Below are positions 22,707 to 31,251 of a stretch of DNA of 64,000 bases, piece by piece. Numbering within the stretch: the stretch's first letter is position 1; each line of letters starts with the position of its first letter. A model generated the notes under the pieces. The model searched no databases. It was not told the origin of the DNA and saw nothing but the letters and a program-made list of their open reading frames with translations. Source of the stretch: Halarcobacter sp. (GTDB lineage: Bacteria > Campylobacterota > Campylobacteria > Campylobacterales > Arcobacteraceae); NCBI RefSeq assembly GCF_963676935.1, contig NZ_OY781470.1, positions 2,886,680 through 2,950,679 of the forward strand, read 5' to 3'. The translations under genes and the position numbers were made by a program.

Positions 22707-22943
22707 TTAATTGTTTTGTTTTTTAATTTTTGAAATTAATTTAGGACCAAAACCTTTTATTGAAGACAAATCCTCTACACTATTTATTTTCTTATGCTTT
22801 CTATATTCTATAATAGCATCCGCTTTCTTATCACCAATACCCTTAATTGCCATTAAATCATCTTTTGATGCAGTATTAAAATCAATTGCTGCGAAAAGAA
22901 ATGTTGACAAAAACAAAATACTTAAAACAAGTCTTTTAATCAT
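22707..22943 (-). CDS. ComEA-like helix-hairpin-helix exported protein
   Basis: A 78-residue protein with a signal peptide (MIKRLVLSILFLSTFLFA) and one ComEA-type double HhH (FNTASKDDLMAIKGIGDKKA, then LSSIKGFGPKLISKI). Such proteins bind incoming DNA in the periplasm during transformation. The ATG at 22943 is preferred over 22973 because AAAGGAG sits just upstream and the signal peptide begins there. Confidence 0.87.
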   Translation of the reverse strand: MIKRLVLSILFLSTFLFAAIDFNTASKDDLMAIKGIGDKKADAIIEYRKHKKINSVEDLSSIKGFGPKLISKIKKQNN

Positions 22944-23088
22944 GACTACTCCTTTTAAAATAATAAAACACATTATAACTTAATAATATTTATAAATATA
23001 TTTTTTTAAATTATATTTATAAATATTTTTATTATTTGCTTCTAATAACAATTGTTATAAAATTGTTTAAAAATTTAAAAGGTTAACT

Positions 23089-23499
23089 ATGGATAATATT
23101 AAAATCCCTTTAGAACTAGTTTCAAATATCATATCAATTCTTATACTATTGGGGATTTTCTTTAAATATTATCAATATAAGAAAAAGTTAGATGTTTTGA
23201 AAGGTTTAGATGTTTTAAAAACTAAAAATCAATTAACATTAGAAGATAAAGAGTTTATAAACAAAAACTATAAAGATTATTCACTAATTCTAAAAAAAGA
23301 AGAAGAGAGATTAAAACTATTTAATCCTATATTTATTCTAATAGCAGGAGTATTAATTGCATTTTTATCATTTCAAGAAGCAATGATACATTTAAATGTA
23401 ATTGTTGTTGCTTATATCTATTTACAAGTAAATAGAATCCATATAAGAAATTTTGTTAGCTTTTTAAAAGAATTAAAAAATGAAGAGAAAAAGGATTAA
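23089..23499 (+). CDS. Unknown membrane protein
   Basis: A 136-residue protein that I do not recognise. There is a membrane helix at about residues 9-25, a charged Lys/Glu cytoplasmic segment (about 27-75), a hydrophobic hairpin (about 78-112), and a charged tail. The ribosome-binding site AAAGG precedes the ATG. It overlaps the next ORF region and is probably co-transcribed with the 23501 gene. Confidence 0.65.
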   Translation: MDNIKIPLELVSNIISILILLGIFFKYYQYKKKLDVLKGLDVLKTKNQLTLEDKEFINKNYKDYSLILKKEEERLKLFNPIFILIAGVLIAFLSFQEAMIHLNVIVVAYIYLQVNRIHIRNFVSFLKELKNEEKKD

Positions 23500-23500
23500 T

Positions 23501-24082
23501 ATGCTTTTTGAAATATTTGGTAAAAGAGAAAGTAAATTAGATTTTACGAAGAAAGAAGATATACGATCAAAAATAACTGAAGAGAAAGAAGAGACTAAAA
23601 AACAAGATATATTAAAAGATGAATCAAAAAGAAATGATTCTTCTTTAGTTATTGAGAATGAAGATGTAGTAAAGAAAGCTAAACCAAAAGAAGAAGACTA
23701 TATCAAGGAACAATGCATTGCAATGGGATTAGATGCAAAAGAGGATGTTCAAAGAGCTAGTAAAGGATTTTTTAACAGTAGAAATGAAAAAAAAGCAGAT
23801 TCGTATAGAAAGTTCCAAGCATATATTTCAACAATTACAGAACAAGAAAAAAGAAAAATTAAAAATTTAAGTTTTTTAGAATTTAAAGAGAAAGAAAACC
23901 AAATATACACTACTCTTAGAAATGGTTTTGCTCAATATCTTTCAAAAGGTGCCCATCTAGATGATAGAACAAAAGAGATTATAGATTTTATTTTTGGAGA
24001 TATTAGAAAACTACCATCAAAAGGTCATAGATACTGGTATTTTAAATTATATATTTGGCAAAGAAGAGAGGAGCTAGATTAA
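23501..24082 (+). CDS. Unknown soluble protein with charged N-terminal region
   Basis: A 193-residue protein of unrecognised family. After MLFEIFGKRE comes a long disordered Lys/Glu stretch (about residues 15-70). A compact helical region follows (KEQCIAMGLDAKEDVQRASK), and then a C-terminal part rich in aromatics (GHRYWYFKLYIWQRREELD). The ATG at 23501 has AAAGGA at proper spacing, so the upstream in-frame ATG at 23480 inside the previous gene is rejected. Its 3' end overlaps the convergent gene by 9 bp. Confidence 0.65.
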   Translation: MLFEIFGKRESKLDFTKKEDIRSKITEEKEETKKQDILKDESKRNDSSLVIENEDVVKKAKPKEEDYIKEQCIAMGLDAKEDVQRASKGFFNSRNEKKADSYRKFQAYISTITEQEKRKIKNLSFLEFKEKENQIYTTLRNGFAQYLSKGAHLDDRTKEIIDFIFGDIRKLPSKGHRYWYFKLYIWQRREELD

Positions 24083-24475
24083 ATCGTTTAATCTATCCCC
24101 ATTATCATTTTTTATAACTTCAAAATCACATTTATACAACTCATTTGATTTTAAAAAGTCTATGCAATCATAAATAGTTTTTTCAGGATCTTTAGAATAT
24201 AAATAAAACTCCATCATCCCCTCACATATATCTACAGCCAAAAGAGCTGCACTATTTTCTTCTTCTAAAGCTTCAAGATGATTATTCTCAAAAACAGTAA
24301 AAAATGCTATACAAGATGGATCTGGAAACATAATATCATCAGCGGCATGAAACTCATGTTTTACCAATACCAAATGGGGAAACTCTTCTATTGTTTGAGG
24401 TAAGTCTATATCATCTCTTACTCTTAACATCTGGTTTAAATTGCCAGTATTTTCTAAATACCACTTCTCTTCCAT
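24074..24475 (-). CDS. Unknown acidic protein downstream of ung
   Basis: A 133-residue acidic protein with no recognised family. FPHLVLVKHEFHAADDIMFPDPSCIAFFTVFENNHLEAL is unusual, and the C-terminal part reads like a DUF695-type fold (EFYLYSKDPEKTIYD). The ATG at 24475 is chosen because TAGGAGA lies just upstream. The ATG at 24490 would leave that signal inside the gene. It follows ung with a few bases between. Confidence 0.6.
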   Translation of the reverse strand: MEEKWYLENTGNLNQMLRVRDDIDLPQTIEEFPHLVLVKHEFHAADDIMFPDPSCIAFFTVFENNHLEALEEENSAALLAVDICEGMMEFYLYSKDPEKTIYDCIDFLKSNELYKCDFEVIKNDNGDRLNDLI

Positions 24476-24483
24476 TGATTCTC

Positions 24484-25134
24484 CTACCAAACTATTGGTT
24501 CTTTACCAATACTTTCTAATATTTTATTTACCTTACTAAAATGCTTACAACCAAAGAATCCTCTATATGAAGACAAAGGACTTGGATGAGGAGCAGTTAA
24601 AATGTGATGTTTTTTTTCATCAATTAATTTTGATTTTGCAATTGCTGGACCACCCCAAAGAATAAATATAATATCTTCACAATTTTTAGAAATATATTTG
24701 ATTATATTATCTGTAAAAATCTCCCAACCCAACTTATGATGAGATTTAGGTTTCCCTTCTTCTACTGTTAAAATAGCATTTAATAGTAAAATTCCTTGTT
24801 TTGCCCATGGAGTTAAATCTCCATCTTGACATAAAGAGGGTTTACCCAAATCACTTTGTATCTCTTTTAAAATGTTTTGCATAGAAGGTGGATTTTTAAT
24901 CTCTTTTGGTGTAGAAAAAGAGAATCCCTGCGCTTGTCCTTTTCCATGATATGGATCTTGACCTAAAACTACTATTTTTAAATCTTTAAAAGGGGTTTTT
25001 GAAAAAGCATTAAATATTAAATCTTTTGGAGGGAAAACTGTTGTTGTTAAATATCTCTTATCAATCTCTTTTTTTAATGAAATAAAATACTCTTTATTTC
25101 TCTCTTCATCTATTATCTCATCCCATGAATTCAT
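24484..25134 (-). CDS. ung: Uracil-DNA glycosylase
   Basis: Removes uracil from DNA. It is family 1 UDG: GQDPYHG at residues 58-64 with catalytic Asp60, FILWGGPA, and HPSPLSSYRGFFGCKHF with catalytic His. The ATG at 25134 (MNSWDEII) is preferred over 25164 because AAGGTTAG precedes it and the resulting 216 residues fit the family. Confidence 0.97.
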   Translation of the reverse strand: MNSWDEIIDEERNKEYFISLKKEIDKRYLTTTVFPPKDLIFNAFSKTPFKDLKIVVLGQDPYHGKGQAQGFSFSTPKEIKNPPSMQNILKEIQSDLGKPSLCQDGDLTPWAKQGILLLNAILTVEEGKPKSHHKLGWEIFTDNIIKYISKNCEDIIFILWGGPAIAKSKLIDEKKHHILTAPHPSPLSSYRGFFGCKHFSKVNKILESIGKEPIVW

Positions 25135-25220
25135 CACTAACCTTAAATAAAAAATTCTATTCATTATTTATTAATAAAAATTTCAATACTATACCATAAC
25201 TTTAAAAACAAAGGTTTAAA

Positions 25221-25811
25221 ATGAAAGCATTTTTAATAGGTATAGGGGTTATAATCCTTGCTTTTATAGCATTAGTATTTACAAATATAAACAATGTACC
25301 AACTCTTGATGAAAATGTAAAAGCAAAATGGTCACAAGTACAAAATCAATATAAAAGAAGAGCTGATTTAATACCAAACTTAGTTTCAACGGTAAAAGGT
25401 TATGCACAACATGAGAAATCAACTCTAACAGAAGTTACAAATGCAAGAGCCAATGTAGGAAAAATAAATATGACACCTGAGATGTTATCAAATCCAACAC
25501 TATTTAATCAATTTGAAAAAGCTCAGGGAGCATTGAGTTCTGCTCTTTCTAGACTTATGCTAGTTGTAGAAAGGTATCCAGATTTAAAAGCAAATAAAAA
25601 TTTTATAGCTTTACAATCTCAACTTGAAGGAACTGAAAATAGAATATCTGTTGCAAGAAAAGATTATATTGAAACTGTAAGAGCATACAATTTAGAACTT
25701 AGAACTTTCCCTGGTAAAATTATTGCTTCGATTTTTTATCCTGAAGCAAAAATCAGAGAAACATTTACAGCAACACAGCAAGAACAAGAAGCACCAAAAG
25801 TTCAATTCTAA
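25221..25811 (+). CDS. lemA: LemA family protein
   Basis: A 196-residue membrane-anchored protein with one N-terminal helix and a long coiled helical body. NVKAKWSQVQNQYKRRADLIPNLV, and AYNLELRTFPGKIIASIFYP near the end, are LemA signatures. Function is unclear; it is often paired with TPM-domain proteins, as here, where two such genes follow directly. Confidence 0.94.
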   Translation: MKAFLIGIGVIILAFIALVFTNINNVPTLDENVKAKWSQVQNQYKRRADLIPNLVSTVKGYAQHEKSTLTEVTNARANVGKINMTPEMLSNPTLFNQFEKAQGALSSALSRLMLVVERYPDLKANKNFIALQSQLEGTENRISVARKDYIETVRAYNLELRTFPGKIIASIFYPEAKIRETFTATQQEQEAPKVQF

Positions 25812-25812
25812 T

Positions 25813-26709
25813 ATGAAAAAGTTTTTAATTTTAATATTAACTACTCTATTTGTACAAAATATACTTTTTGCACAAATAGAATTTCCTCAATTAACAGGAA
25901 GAATAGTTGATGAAGCAAATATTTTATCTGTAGATAAAAAAGAAGCCCTTATTAATATTTTAGAAGACAATGAAAATCAAACTTCAAATCAAATAGTAGT
26001 TGTAATACTAAAATCTCTAAAAGGTTATGATATTGCTGATTATGGTTACCAATTAGGAAGATATTGGAAGATTGGGCAAAAAGAGAAAAACAATGGAGTT
26101 TTATTGATAATCTCGATGGCTGAAAAAAAGCTACGGATTGAAGTTGGTTATGGATTAGAAGGAGTTTTAACAGATAAAATCTCCCACGAGATTATAGAAT
26201 ATATTATTAAACCAGAATTCAAAAAAGCCCACTTTTATAAAGGGATTCACAAAGGGATAAACTCAATAATAGAAGCAACAAAAGGTGAGTACAAAGCTGA
26301 AAACTATAATATCCCAACAAAAGATAATACAAATTGGTTTTTTCTGTATTTTGCAATAATCTTTATTTCACCAATATTAGCTACTTTTAGCAAAGCACTA
26401 AAAAGTCAAAAGCTTCTAAAAATATTTCGTTCATCAATGTTAGGTGGTTTTGCAGGAGCATTTTCAGTAGTACTTTTTAACAGCTTTATTTTATCTATTA
26501 TCATTTTTTTAATAATCTCAATAATAATATTCATCACCACAAGAAAAGTATCATTTGATAATTACTCTAACTCATCATATAGTTCTAACAGTGGCGGTTT
26601 TTATACAGGTAGTTCAAGATCAGGTGGCTTTGGAGGAGGTTTCTCTTCAGGTGGCTTCAGCGGTGGCGGTGGAAGTTTTGGTGGCGGTGGAGCCAGTGGA
26701 GGATGGTAA
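25813..26709 (+). CDS. TPM-domain (YgcG-like) exported protein
   Basis: 298 residues. There is a signal peptide (MKKFLILILTTLFVQNILFA) and then the TPM domain (LTGRIVDEANILS; QIVVVILKSLKGYDIADYGYQ; GVLLIISMAEKKLRIEVGYGLEG). Two or three membrane helices follow, ending in a Gly/Ser-rich tail (SSGGFSGGGGSFGGGGASGGW). TPM proteins are linked to photosystem II repair in plants and are uncharacterised in most bacteria. The ATG at 25813 lies just after the lemA stop; upstream in-frame starts are within lemA. Confidence 0.92.
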   Translation: MKKFLILILTTLFVQNILFAQIEFPQLTGRIVDEANILSVDKKEALINILEDNENQTSNQIVVVILKSLKGYDIADYGYQLGRYWKIGQKEKNNGVLLIISMAEKKLRIEVGYGLEGVLTDKISHEIIEYIIKPEFKKAHFYKGIHKGINSIIEATKGEYKAENYNIPTKDNTNWFFLYFAIIFISPILATFSKALKSQKLLKIFRSSMLGGFAGAFSVVLFNSFILSIIIFLIISIIIFITTRKVSFDNYSNSSYSSNSGGFYTGSSRSGGFGGGFSSGGFSGGGGSFGGGGASGGW

Positions 26710-27320
26710 TGTATTTAAATATAAATGAAAAAGAACAAATTCAAGAAGAGATTAAAACTCTTGAAACAAAAAGTTCAGCGGAATTGGTTGCTGTTATTAC
26801 AAAATACTCATCTTCATATAGATTTGAAACACTTGTATTTTCATTATTAATTTCCGTTTTTATCTCTATTATTTTACTTTTTGCAGATATTGATACAATA
26901 AAGTTTTTCCAGATACAAGTTTTATCTTTTTTTGCTTTATTCTTTCTAACAAGTAGTTTTAAAAAGATCCTTCTTACTTTTCTTCCTAAGAAATATAAGT
27001 ATGAAAAAGCTTCAATCAATGCAAAAAAAGAGTTTTATAATTTAGGGATAAAAGATACAAAAACAAAACTTGGAATTATGTTTTATGTTTCAATTGAAGA
27101 GAAGTATGTTGAGATAATAACTGATACAGGTATTAAATCAAAAATTTCAGATAACTATTGGCAAGATATTGTAAATGAATTCATTAAAGATGTAAAAAAC
27201 AATCAATTTTCAATAGGTTATAAAAAAGCAATAAAAGAGTGTAGTGAAACATTAATTAAAAGTTTTCCCATACAAGATAATGATAAAAATGAATTAAGCA
27301 ATGAAGTAATAGAGCTTTAG
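26709..27320 (+). CDS. Second TPM-domain membrane protein
   Basis: 203 residues. It starts with a soluble helical segment (LNINEKEQIQEEIKTLETKSSAELVAVITKYSS), then two membrane helices, and then a TPM-like C-terminal half (GIMFYVSIEEKYVEIITDTGI). The ATG overlaps the stop of the previous gene (TAATG), so the three-gene lemA-TPM-TPM unit is translationally coupled. The hairpin-like Gly tail of the first TPM protein is absent here. Confidence 0.85.
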   Translation: MYLNINEKEQIQEEIKTLETKSSAELVAVITKYSSSYRFETLVFSLLISVFISIILLFADIDTIKFFQIQVLSFFALFFLTSSFKKILLTFLPKKYKYEKASINAKKEFYNLGIKDTKTKLGIMFYVSIEEKYVEIITDTGIKSKISDNYWQDIVNEFIKDVKNNQFSIGYKKAIKECSETLIKSFPIQDNDKNELSNEVIEL

Positions 27321-27321
27321 A

Positions 27322-28500
27322 TTGAAAAGTTATGTAAAAGTTATAATTGCTTCATTCTTAGTAATATTAGCTTGCTTAGGATTAGGTAGATTTGCATTTG
27401 GGATGGTACTTCCAAATATGCAAGAGAGTTTACTTTTAAATACAACTCAAGTTGGATTTATAGGTACAGCTAATTTTATTGGATATTTAATTGGAATCTT
27501 TTTTGCTAATATCTTTTACACTAAATATAATACCCATAAACTAATCTTTAACACAATGATATTACAAGCCCTTTCAATGGCTTCTATGGTATTTATTAGC
27601 AATTATTTATTTTTATCATTCTTATATGGATTTAGTGGGTTTTTTTGTGCTATTGTAAATATATCTATTATGGCTCATATCTCTAACATAGTCCCTAAAA
27701 ATATAAGAGGAAAAGTTTTAGGTATAGTTGTAAGTGGAAGTGGTATTGCAATAGTTTTATCAGGACAAATAGTTCCTTTTATTGAATCAATAACTTTAGA
27801 AACTCCATGGAAAACCTCTTGGCTAATCTTCTCAATTCTGATTGTATTACTTGCTTTTTTATGTCAACCGGGGATAAAAAAACATACAAAACATGAGATG
27901 CCAGAGATTAAATTTTCATCAAATAAATATTTCTTTATTCCATCTTTTTGGAAAATTGGAGTTTTATATATGATATTTGGTTTGAGTTATTCTGTTTTTG
28001 TAACATATTTTGTAAAAGCTGTAATTGAAAAATATAATGTTTCTACCTCATTATCAGGAGACTTTTGGACGACTTTAGGTTTAGCTAGTATATTTTCAGG
28101 TTTATTATTTGGTATTGTTGCTGATAAAATTGGAGCCTATAAAACTTTGATTTTTGTATATTTTCTTCAAACAATTGCTCACTTTACACTAACTTTGGAT
28201 TTAAGCACCTGTGCAATTTGGGTTTCAACAATTGTATTTGGTATCTCTATTTGGAGTATACCTTCACTTATAGTGTTATTAACTTCTGTACATTTTGATG
28301 TAAAAAGAACCTCTCAAATTTTATCTTTAGTAACTATTATTTTTGCTTTATGCCAAGCTATAGGACCAGTTGCAGCTGGTTATATATATGACAAAACTAA
28401 TAGTTTTTCAACAATATTTATGATAACATCATCTTTCACATTGTTGGCTACAATTTTATCAATTATATTTTCAAAGCAGCCAATTAAAAAAATACATTAG
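27322..28500 (+). CDS. YbfB/YjiJ-type MFS transporter
   Basis: A 392-residue, 12-span carrier. GLGRFAFGMVLPNMQESL in helix 1 and VGFIGTANFIGYLIG in helix 2 match the YbfB/YjiJ group. The substrate is unknown. The start is TTG immediately after the second TPM gene. The next gene, a phosphatase, begins 8 bp after its stop. Confidence 0.82.
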   Translation: MKSYVKVIIASFLVILACLGLGRFAFGMVLPNMQESLLLNTTQVGFIGTANFIGYLIGIFFANIFYTKYNTHKLIFNTMILQALSMASMVFISNYLFLSFLYGFSGFFCAIVNISIMAHISNIVPKNIRGKVLGIVVSGSGIAIVLSGQIVPFIESITLETPWKTSWLIFSILIVLLAFLCQPGIKKHTKHEMPEIKFSSNKYFFIPSFWKIGVLYMIFGLSYSVFVTYFVKAVIEKYNVSTSLSGDFWTTLGLASIFSGLLFGIVADKIGAYKTLIFVYFLQTIAHFTLTLDLSTCAIWVSTIVFGISIWSIPSLIVLLTSVHFDVKRTSQILSLVTIIFALCQAIGPVAAGYIYDKTNSFSTIFMITSSFTLLATILSIIFSKQPIKKIH

Positions 28501-28508
28501 GAAAAGAT

Positions 28509-29159
28509 ATGTCTAAAAAAGCAGTTATTTTTGATATGGATGGAACCTTACTTGATTCATTAAAAGATATTGCAGTATGTGCAAATATTGTATTAGAAGA
28601 GTTTAAACTTCCAACTCATGAATTGGCTGATTACAAAAACTTTGTAGGTGGAGGAGTTCAAGTTTTATTAGAAAACTGTACTCCAAACGATATTTCAGAA
28701 GTAACATTAAAAGAAGTTATTGTGAGGTTTAAAGAAGTATATGATAGTAGTGTACAAAATGAAACGAAACCTTATGAAGGTATCAATGAACTATTAAGAT
28801 TACTTCAAGAAAGAAATATAAAAATGGGGATTTTATCAAATAAACCACACGATTTAACAGTTAAGTATTATAAAAAGTTTTTCGAGGTTTACAATATAGA
28901 TGAAGTTCATGGACAAAAAGAAAATATTCCTAAAAAACCCCATCCTATTGCGGCTATAAATATCTCTGAAAAAATAGGTCTAGAGTGTAAAAATATACTT
29001 TTTGTTGGAGATAGTGATGTAGATATTCAAACAGCAAAAAATGCTGGTATGATTTCAGTTGGTGTATCTTGGGGATTTAGAGGAGTAGATGAATTAATAG
29101 AAAATGGTGCCGATTTTATTGTTAAAACTCCACTGGAGATTTTAGAACTCTTGGAGTAA
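28509..29159 (+). CDS. HAD phosphatase, phosphoglycolate phosphatase-like
   Basis: A 216-residue HAD hydrolase with motif I DMDGTLLDS (nucleophile Asp), motif II LSNKPH, a motif III Lys near KKPHP, and motif IV FVGDSDVDIQTAKNAG. The Gph subgroup is suggested by the cap-domain length and the PYEGINELL segment. The substrate could be 2-phosphoglycolate or another small phosphate ester. The preceding MFS gene is in the same operon. Confidence 0.88.
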   Translation: MSKKAVIFDMDGTLLDSLKDIAVCANIVLEEFKLPTHELADYKNFVGGGVQVLLENCTPNDISEVTLKEVIVRFKEVYDSSVQNETKPYEGINELLRLLQERNIKMGILSNKPHDLTVKYYKKFFEVYNIDEVHGQKENIPKKPHPIAAINISEKIGLECKNILFVGDSDVDIQTAKNAGMISVGVSWGFRGVDELIENGADFIVKTPLEILELLE

Positions 29160-29180
29160 GAAAACTTACTCCGGTTTTTT
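29153..29180 (+). terminator. Terminator spanning two convergent stop codons
   Basis: GGAGTAAG-AAAA-CTTACTCC followed by GGTTTTTT. The stem contains the stop codons of both the plus-strand phosphatase and the minus-strand DUF4405 gene. Confidence 0.75.
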
Positions 29181-29981
29181 ATATCCTAATTTTGTCATAA
29201 CATCCATAGGACTTAAATCGTATTGTTCACTAACACTTTTAAATTTATCATCACCTTTGGCATTAATACCTAAACTTTGTAATTTTTCAATAAACTCTTG
29301 TGTTGAAAGTTTCAAAGTAGAAGCTACTTCTGACACAGTTTTTCTGCCTAATCCTGTTAATTCAATAGTTTCAACCCCAGCTTTTTGAAAATTTTGCTTT
29401 AATAATAAATAGATAAATTGAGGGCTAACTCCATTTTGTTCACCTACTTGTGCCAAACTTTGAGATGATTCATATTTTATATTATTAGACTTAAGTATTT
29501 TTTCACTCATTTCTAAATCAAAACCTAATTTTCTTACAAAGTTTTTAAGTGAAGAAAGCTCTGCATGGGAATATGGTGCAGTACCATAATCTTTTTCCCA
29601 AGAATTTTTTACTCCATCTCCAAATTCTAAAAAATTTGAAAAAGGAGAAAGACTAAAAATCGTACCTATTAAAAACACAATAACCAATATAGAGGCTACA
29701 ATCATATCTTTTGTAAAGATAACCATCTGTTTTGTTTTATTTTTTAAATAACTAGTGATTGGTTTCCAGTTATAAAACACATGTAACAATGTCATAATAA
29801 TAAATAAAACCATAAAAGTGCTATGAATAGAGGCATATTGCTCTTTAGAAAGTCCAAAAAGATGCCAATTTGCCCAGTTTGCAATTCTTCCAGGAGGTGC
29901 TATAAATAACATCAGTCCTGAATATGTCATCACTATCATTACTAACATCATTGTAAGAGAAGTTATTTTTTTAAGATTCAT
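29166..29981 (-). CDS. DUF4405 membrane protein with C-terminal soluble domain
   Basis: 271 residues. The N-terminal third has membrane helices with conserved His (IHSTFMVLFIIMTLLHVFYNW), typical of the cytochrome-like DUF4405 domain. Another helix lies near residue 95. The C-terminal 140 residues are soluble and contain a repeated HTH-like or SAM-like pattern (SLAQVGEQNGVSPQFIYLLL; TVSEVASTLKLSTQEFIEKL; SVSEQYDLSPMDVMTKL). Haem binding is possible but inferred. Confidence 0.8.
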   Translation of the reverse strand: MNLKKITSLTMMLVMIVMTYSGLMLFIAPPGRIANWANWHLFGLSKEQYASIHSTFMVLFIIMTLLHVFYNWKPITSYLKNKTKQMVIFTKDMIVASILVIVFLIGTIFSLSPFSNFLEFGDGVKNSWEKDYGTAPYSHAELSSLKNFVRKLGFDLEMSEKILKSNNIKYESSQSLAQVGEQNGVSPQFIYLLLKQNFQKAGVETIELTGLGRKTVSEVASTLKLSTQEFIEKLQSLGINAKGDDKFKSVSEQYDLSPMDVMTKLGYKKPE

Positions 29982-30070
29982 AATAAATCCTTTTTATATT
30001 TATTATAAATTTTATCTTATTATTACTGTAAGTTAAGCTATTTTTTGAGTTTTTTTATAAATTCTATTTA

Positions 30071-30094
30071 TAAAAAAGGTAGAGTTTCTACCTT
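30071..30094 (-). terminator. Terminator of the 30097 gene
   Basis: On the minus strand AAGGTAGA-AAC-TCTACCTT is followed by a U run (plus-strand A run at 30072-30077). Confidence 0.8.
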
Positions 30095-30096
30095 AA

Positions 30097-30486
30097 TTAT
30101 TTTGCATCTAATTCAAAAAATTTTTCATTTATTTTTTGATATTCAGCAACAGAACATGTAATTTTTTGAGCATTTTCATAATCTTTAAAATACTCTAAGA
30201 ATAGTTTTTTAAGCTCAGTGATATTTGCTGTTCTAAAAATAAAATATCCTAAAACATCTTTACTTCTTGAACCTGCTTTTTCAATACCAAAACTATCAAA
30301 CTTCCAATCCACACCTTTTGAGTAGAAAAAAACCTCTTCTATTCTTGATTCTAATTCTTTTCTTACACCATTATGGTACTCTTTTAAATGGATATAAAAA
30401 GCTACATTTACATTATATTCTTCTTGAACTAATTTTTTTTCAAATTTAGTATTTGGTGTTTCCACTATTTCTTTGTTATCCATCAC
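30097..30486 (-). CDS. Unknown small protein
   Basis: A 129-residue protein with no recognised family: Lys/Glu-rich, mixed alpha/beta, with KGVDWKFDSFGIEKAGSRSKDVLGYFIF in the middle. It appears monocistronic with its own terminator. A second Met at residue 2 is an alternative start. The 205-bp gap upstream, to the rhodanese gene, holds only AT-rich promoter-like sequence. Confidence 0.6.
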   Translation of the reverse strand: MMDNKEIVETPNTKFEKKLVQEEYNVNVAFYIHLKEYHNGVRKELESRIEEVFFYSKGVDWKFDSFGIEKAGSRSKDVLGYFIFRTANITELKKLFLEYFKDYENAQKITCSVAEYQKINEKFFELDAK

Positions 30487-30691
30487 TCATCCTATAAAAG
30501 TTAATTTTGTAATTATAATAAATATCTATAAAGAGAAGCTAAAAAAAAAGATTATAACTCTTAAAAGTTTATAGAAAAATTTTTAATTATTATTTTAACT
30601 TATATTTAATATAGCCTATTTATAAGTTATTCTTAAGTTATAACTAATAAGTTTTAATTATAATTATCAAACAATTTTTGAAGGAGATTAT

Positions 30692-31210
30692 ATGAATATT
30701 AAGGGTATAGCACTATCATTTTTTTTAGTTACTGCAAGTTCATTGTTTGCAAGTGATTTTGTAAACTATAGTGATTTAACTAAAAAATTAAAAGCAGAAG
30801 AGAAAAAAGCTGGCAACTATGCAACTACTGAGGAAGTAAAAAAAGCACTGAAAGCTAAAGATTGGCTTGTTGCAGATGTTAGAACTATGGAAGAATGGTC
30901 AGGTGCACATATAAAAGGAAGTGTTAGAGTTGGGAGACAATCTCCAGAAAAAGCTCTTGAACTATTTGCATTAGATGATGATGAAAATTTTGTAAAACCA
31001 AATCTAATTGTAATATGTAATTCTGCTGCAAGAGCTTCAATTGAAGCACAAACTTTTAGACAAATGGGATTTAAAACAGTTAAAGTTTATGATCTATATT
31101 CATGGATTGATGAGTGTAATCCTGTAGTTACAAAATATACTGTTAAAAAAGATAAAGCTGGAACTGGTCTTAAGTTTGGTAATTTTTATGCCGAACACTG
31201 TAAAAAATAG
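30692..31210 (+). CDS. Periplasmic rhodanese-domain protein
   Basis: 172 residues with a signal peptide (MNIKGIALSFFLVTASSLFA). The single rhodanese domain begins at WLVADVRTMEEWSGAHIKGS. The active-site loop is Cys109 in VICNSAARAS, so it may transfer sulfur. The C-terminal tail has a further Cys pair (DECNP, AEHCKK). The ribosome-binding site is AAGGAG. The role is inferred as periplasmic sulfur or cyanide handling. Confidence 0.88.
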   Translation: MNIKGIALSFFLVTASSLFASDFVNYSDLTKKLKAEEKKAGNYATTEEVKKALKAKDWLVADVRTMEEWSGAHIKGSVRVGRQSPEKALELFALDDDENFVKPNLIVICNSAARASIEAQTFRQMGFKTVKVYDLYSWIDECNPVVTKYTVKKDKAGTGLKFGNFYAEHCKK

Positions 31211-31220
31211 TTTAGTTTTT

Positions 31221-31251
31221 GTATAAAAAGAGATAGGGTCTCTTTTTATAC
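31221..31251. terminator. Bidirectional terminator
   Basis: Perfect 13-bp arms (31221-31233, 31239-31251) enclose a TAGGG loop between the convergent rhodanese and CNNM/CBS genes. Confidence 0.8.

Noticed and set aside
25723-25812. Upstream start for the first TPM gene within lemA
   Set aside because: A signal peptide begins exactly at 25813 and the upstream residues are in the wrong context.
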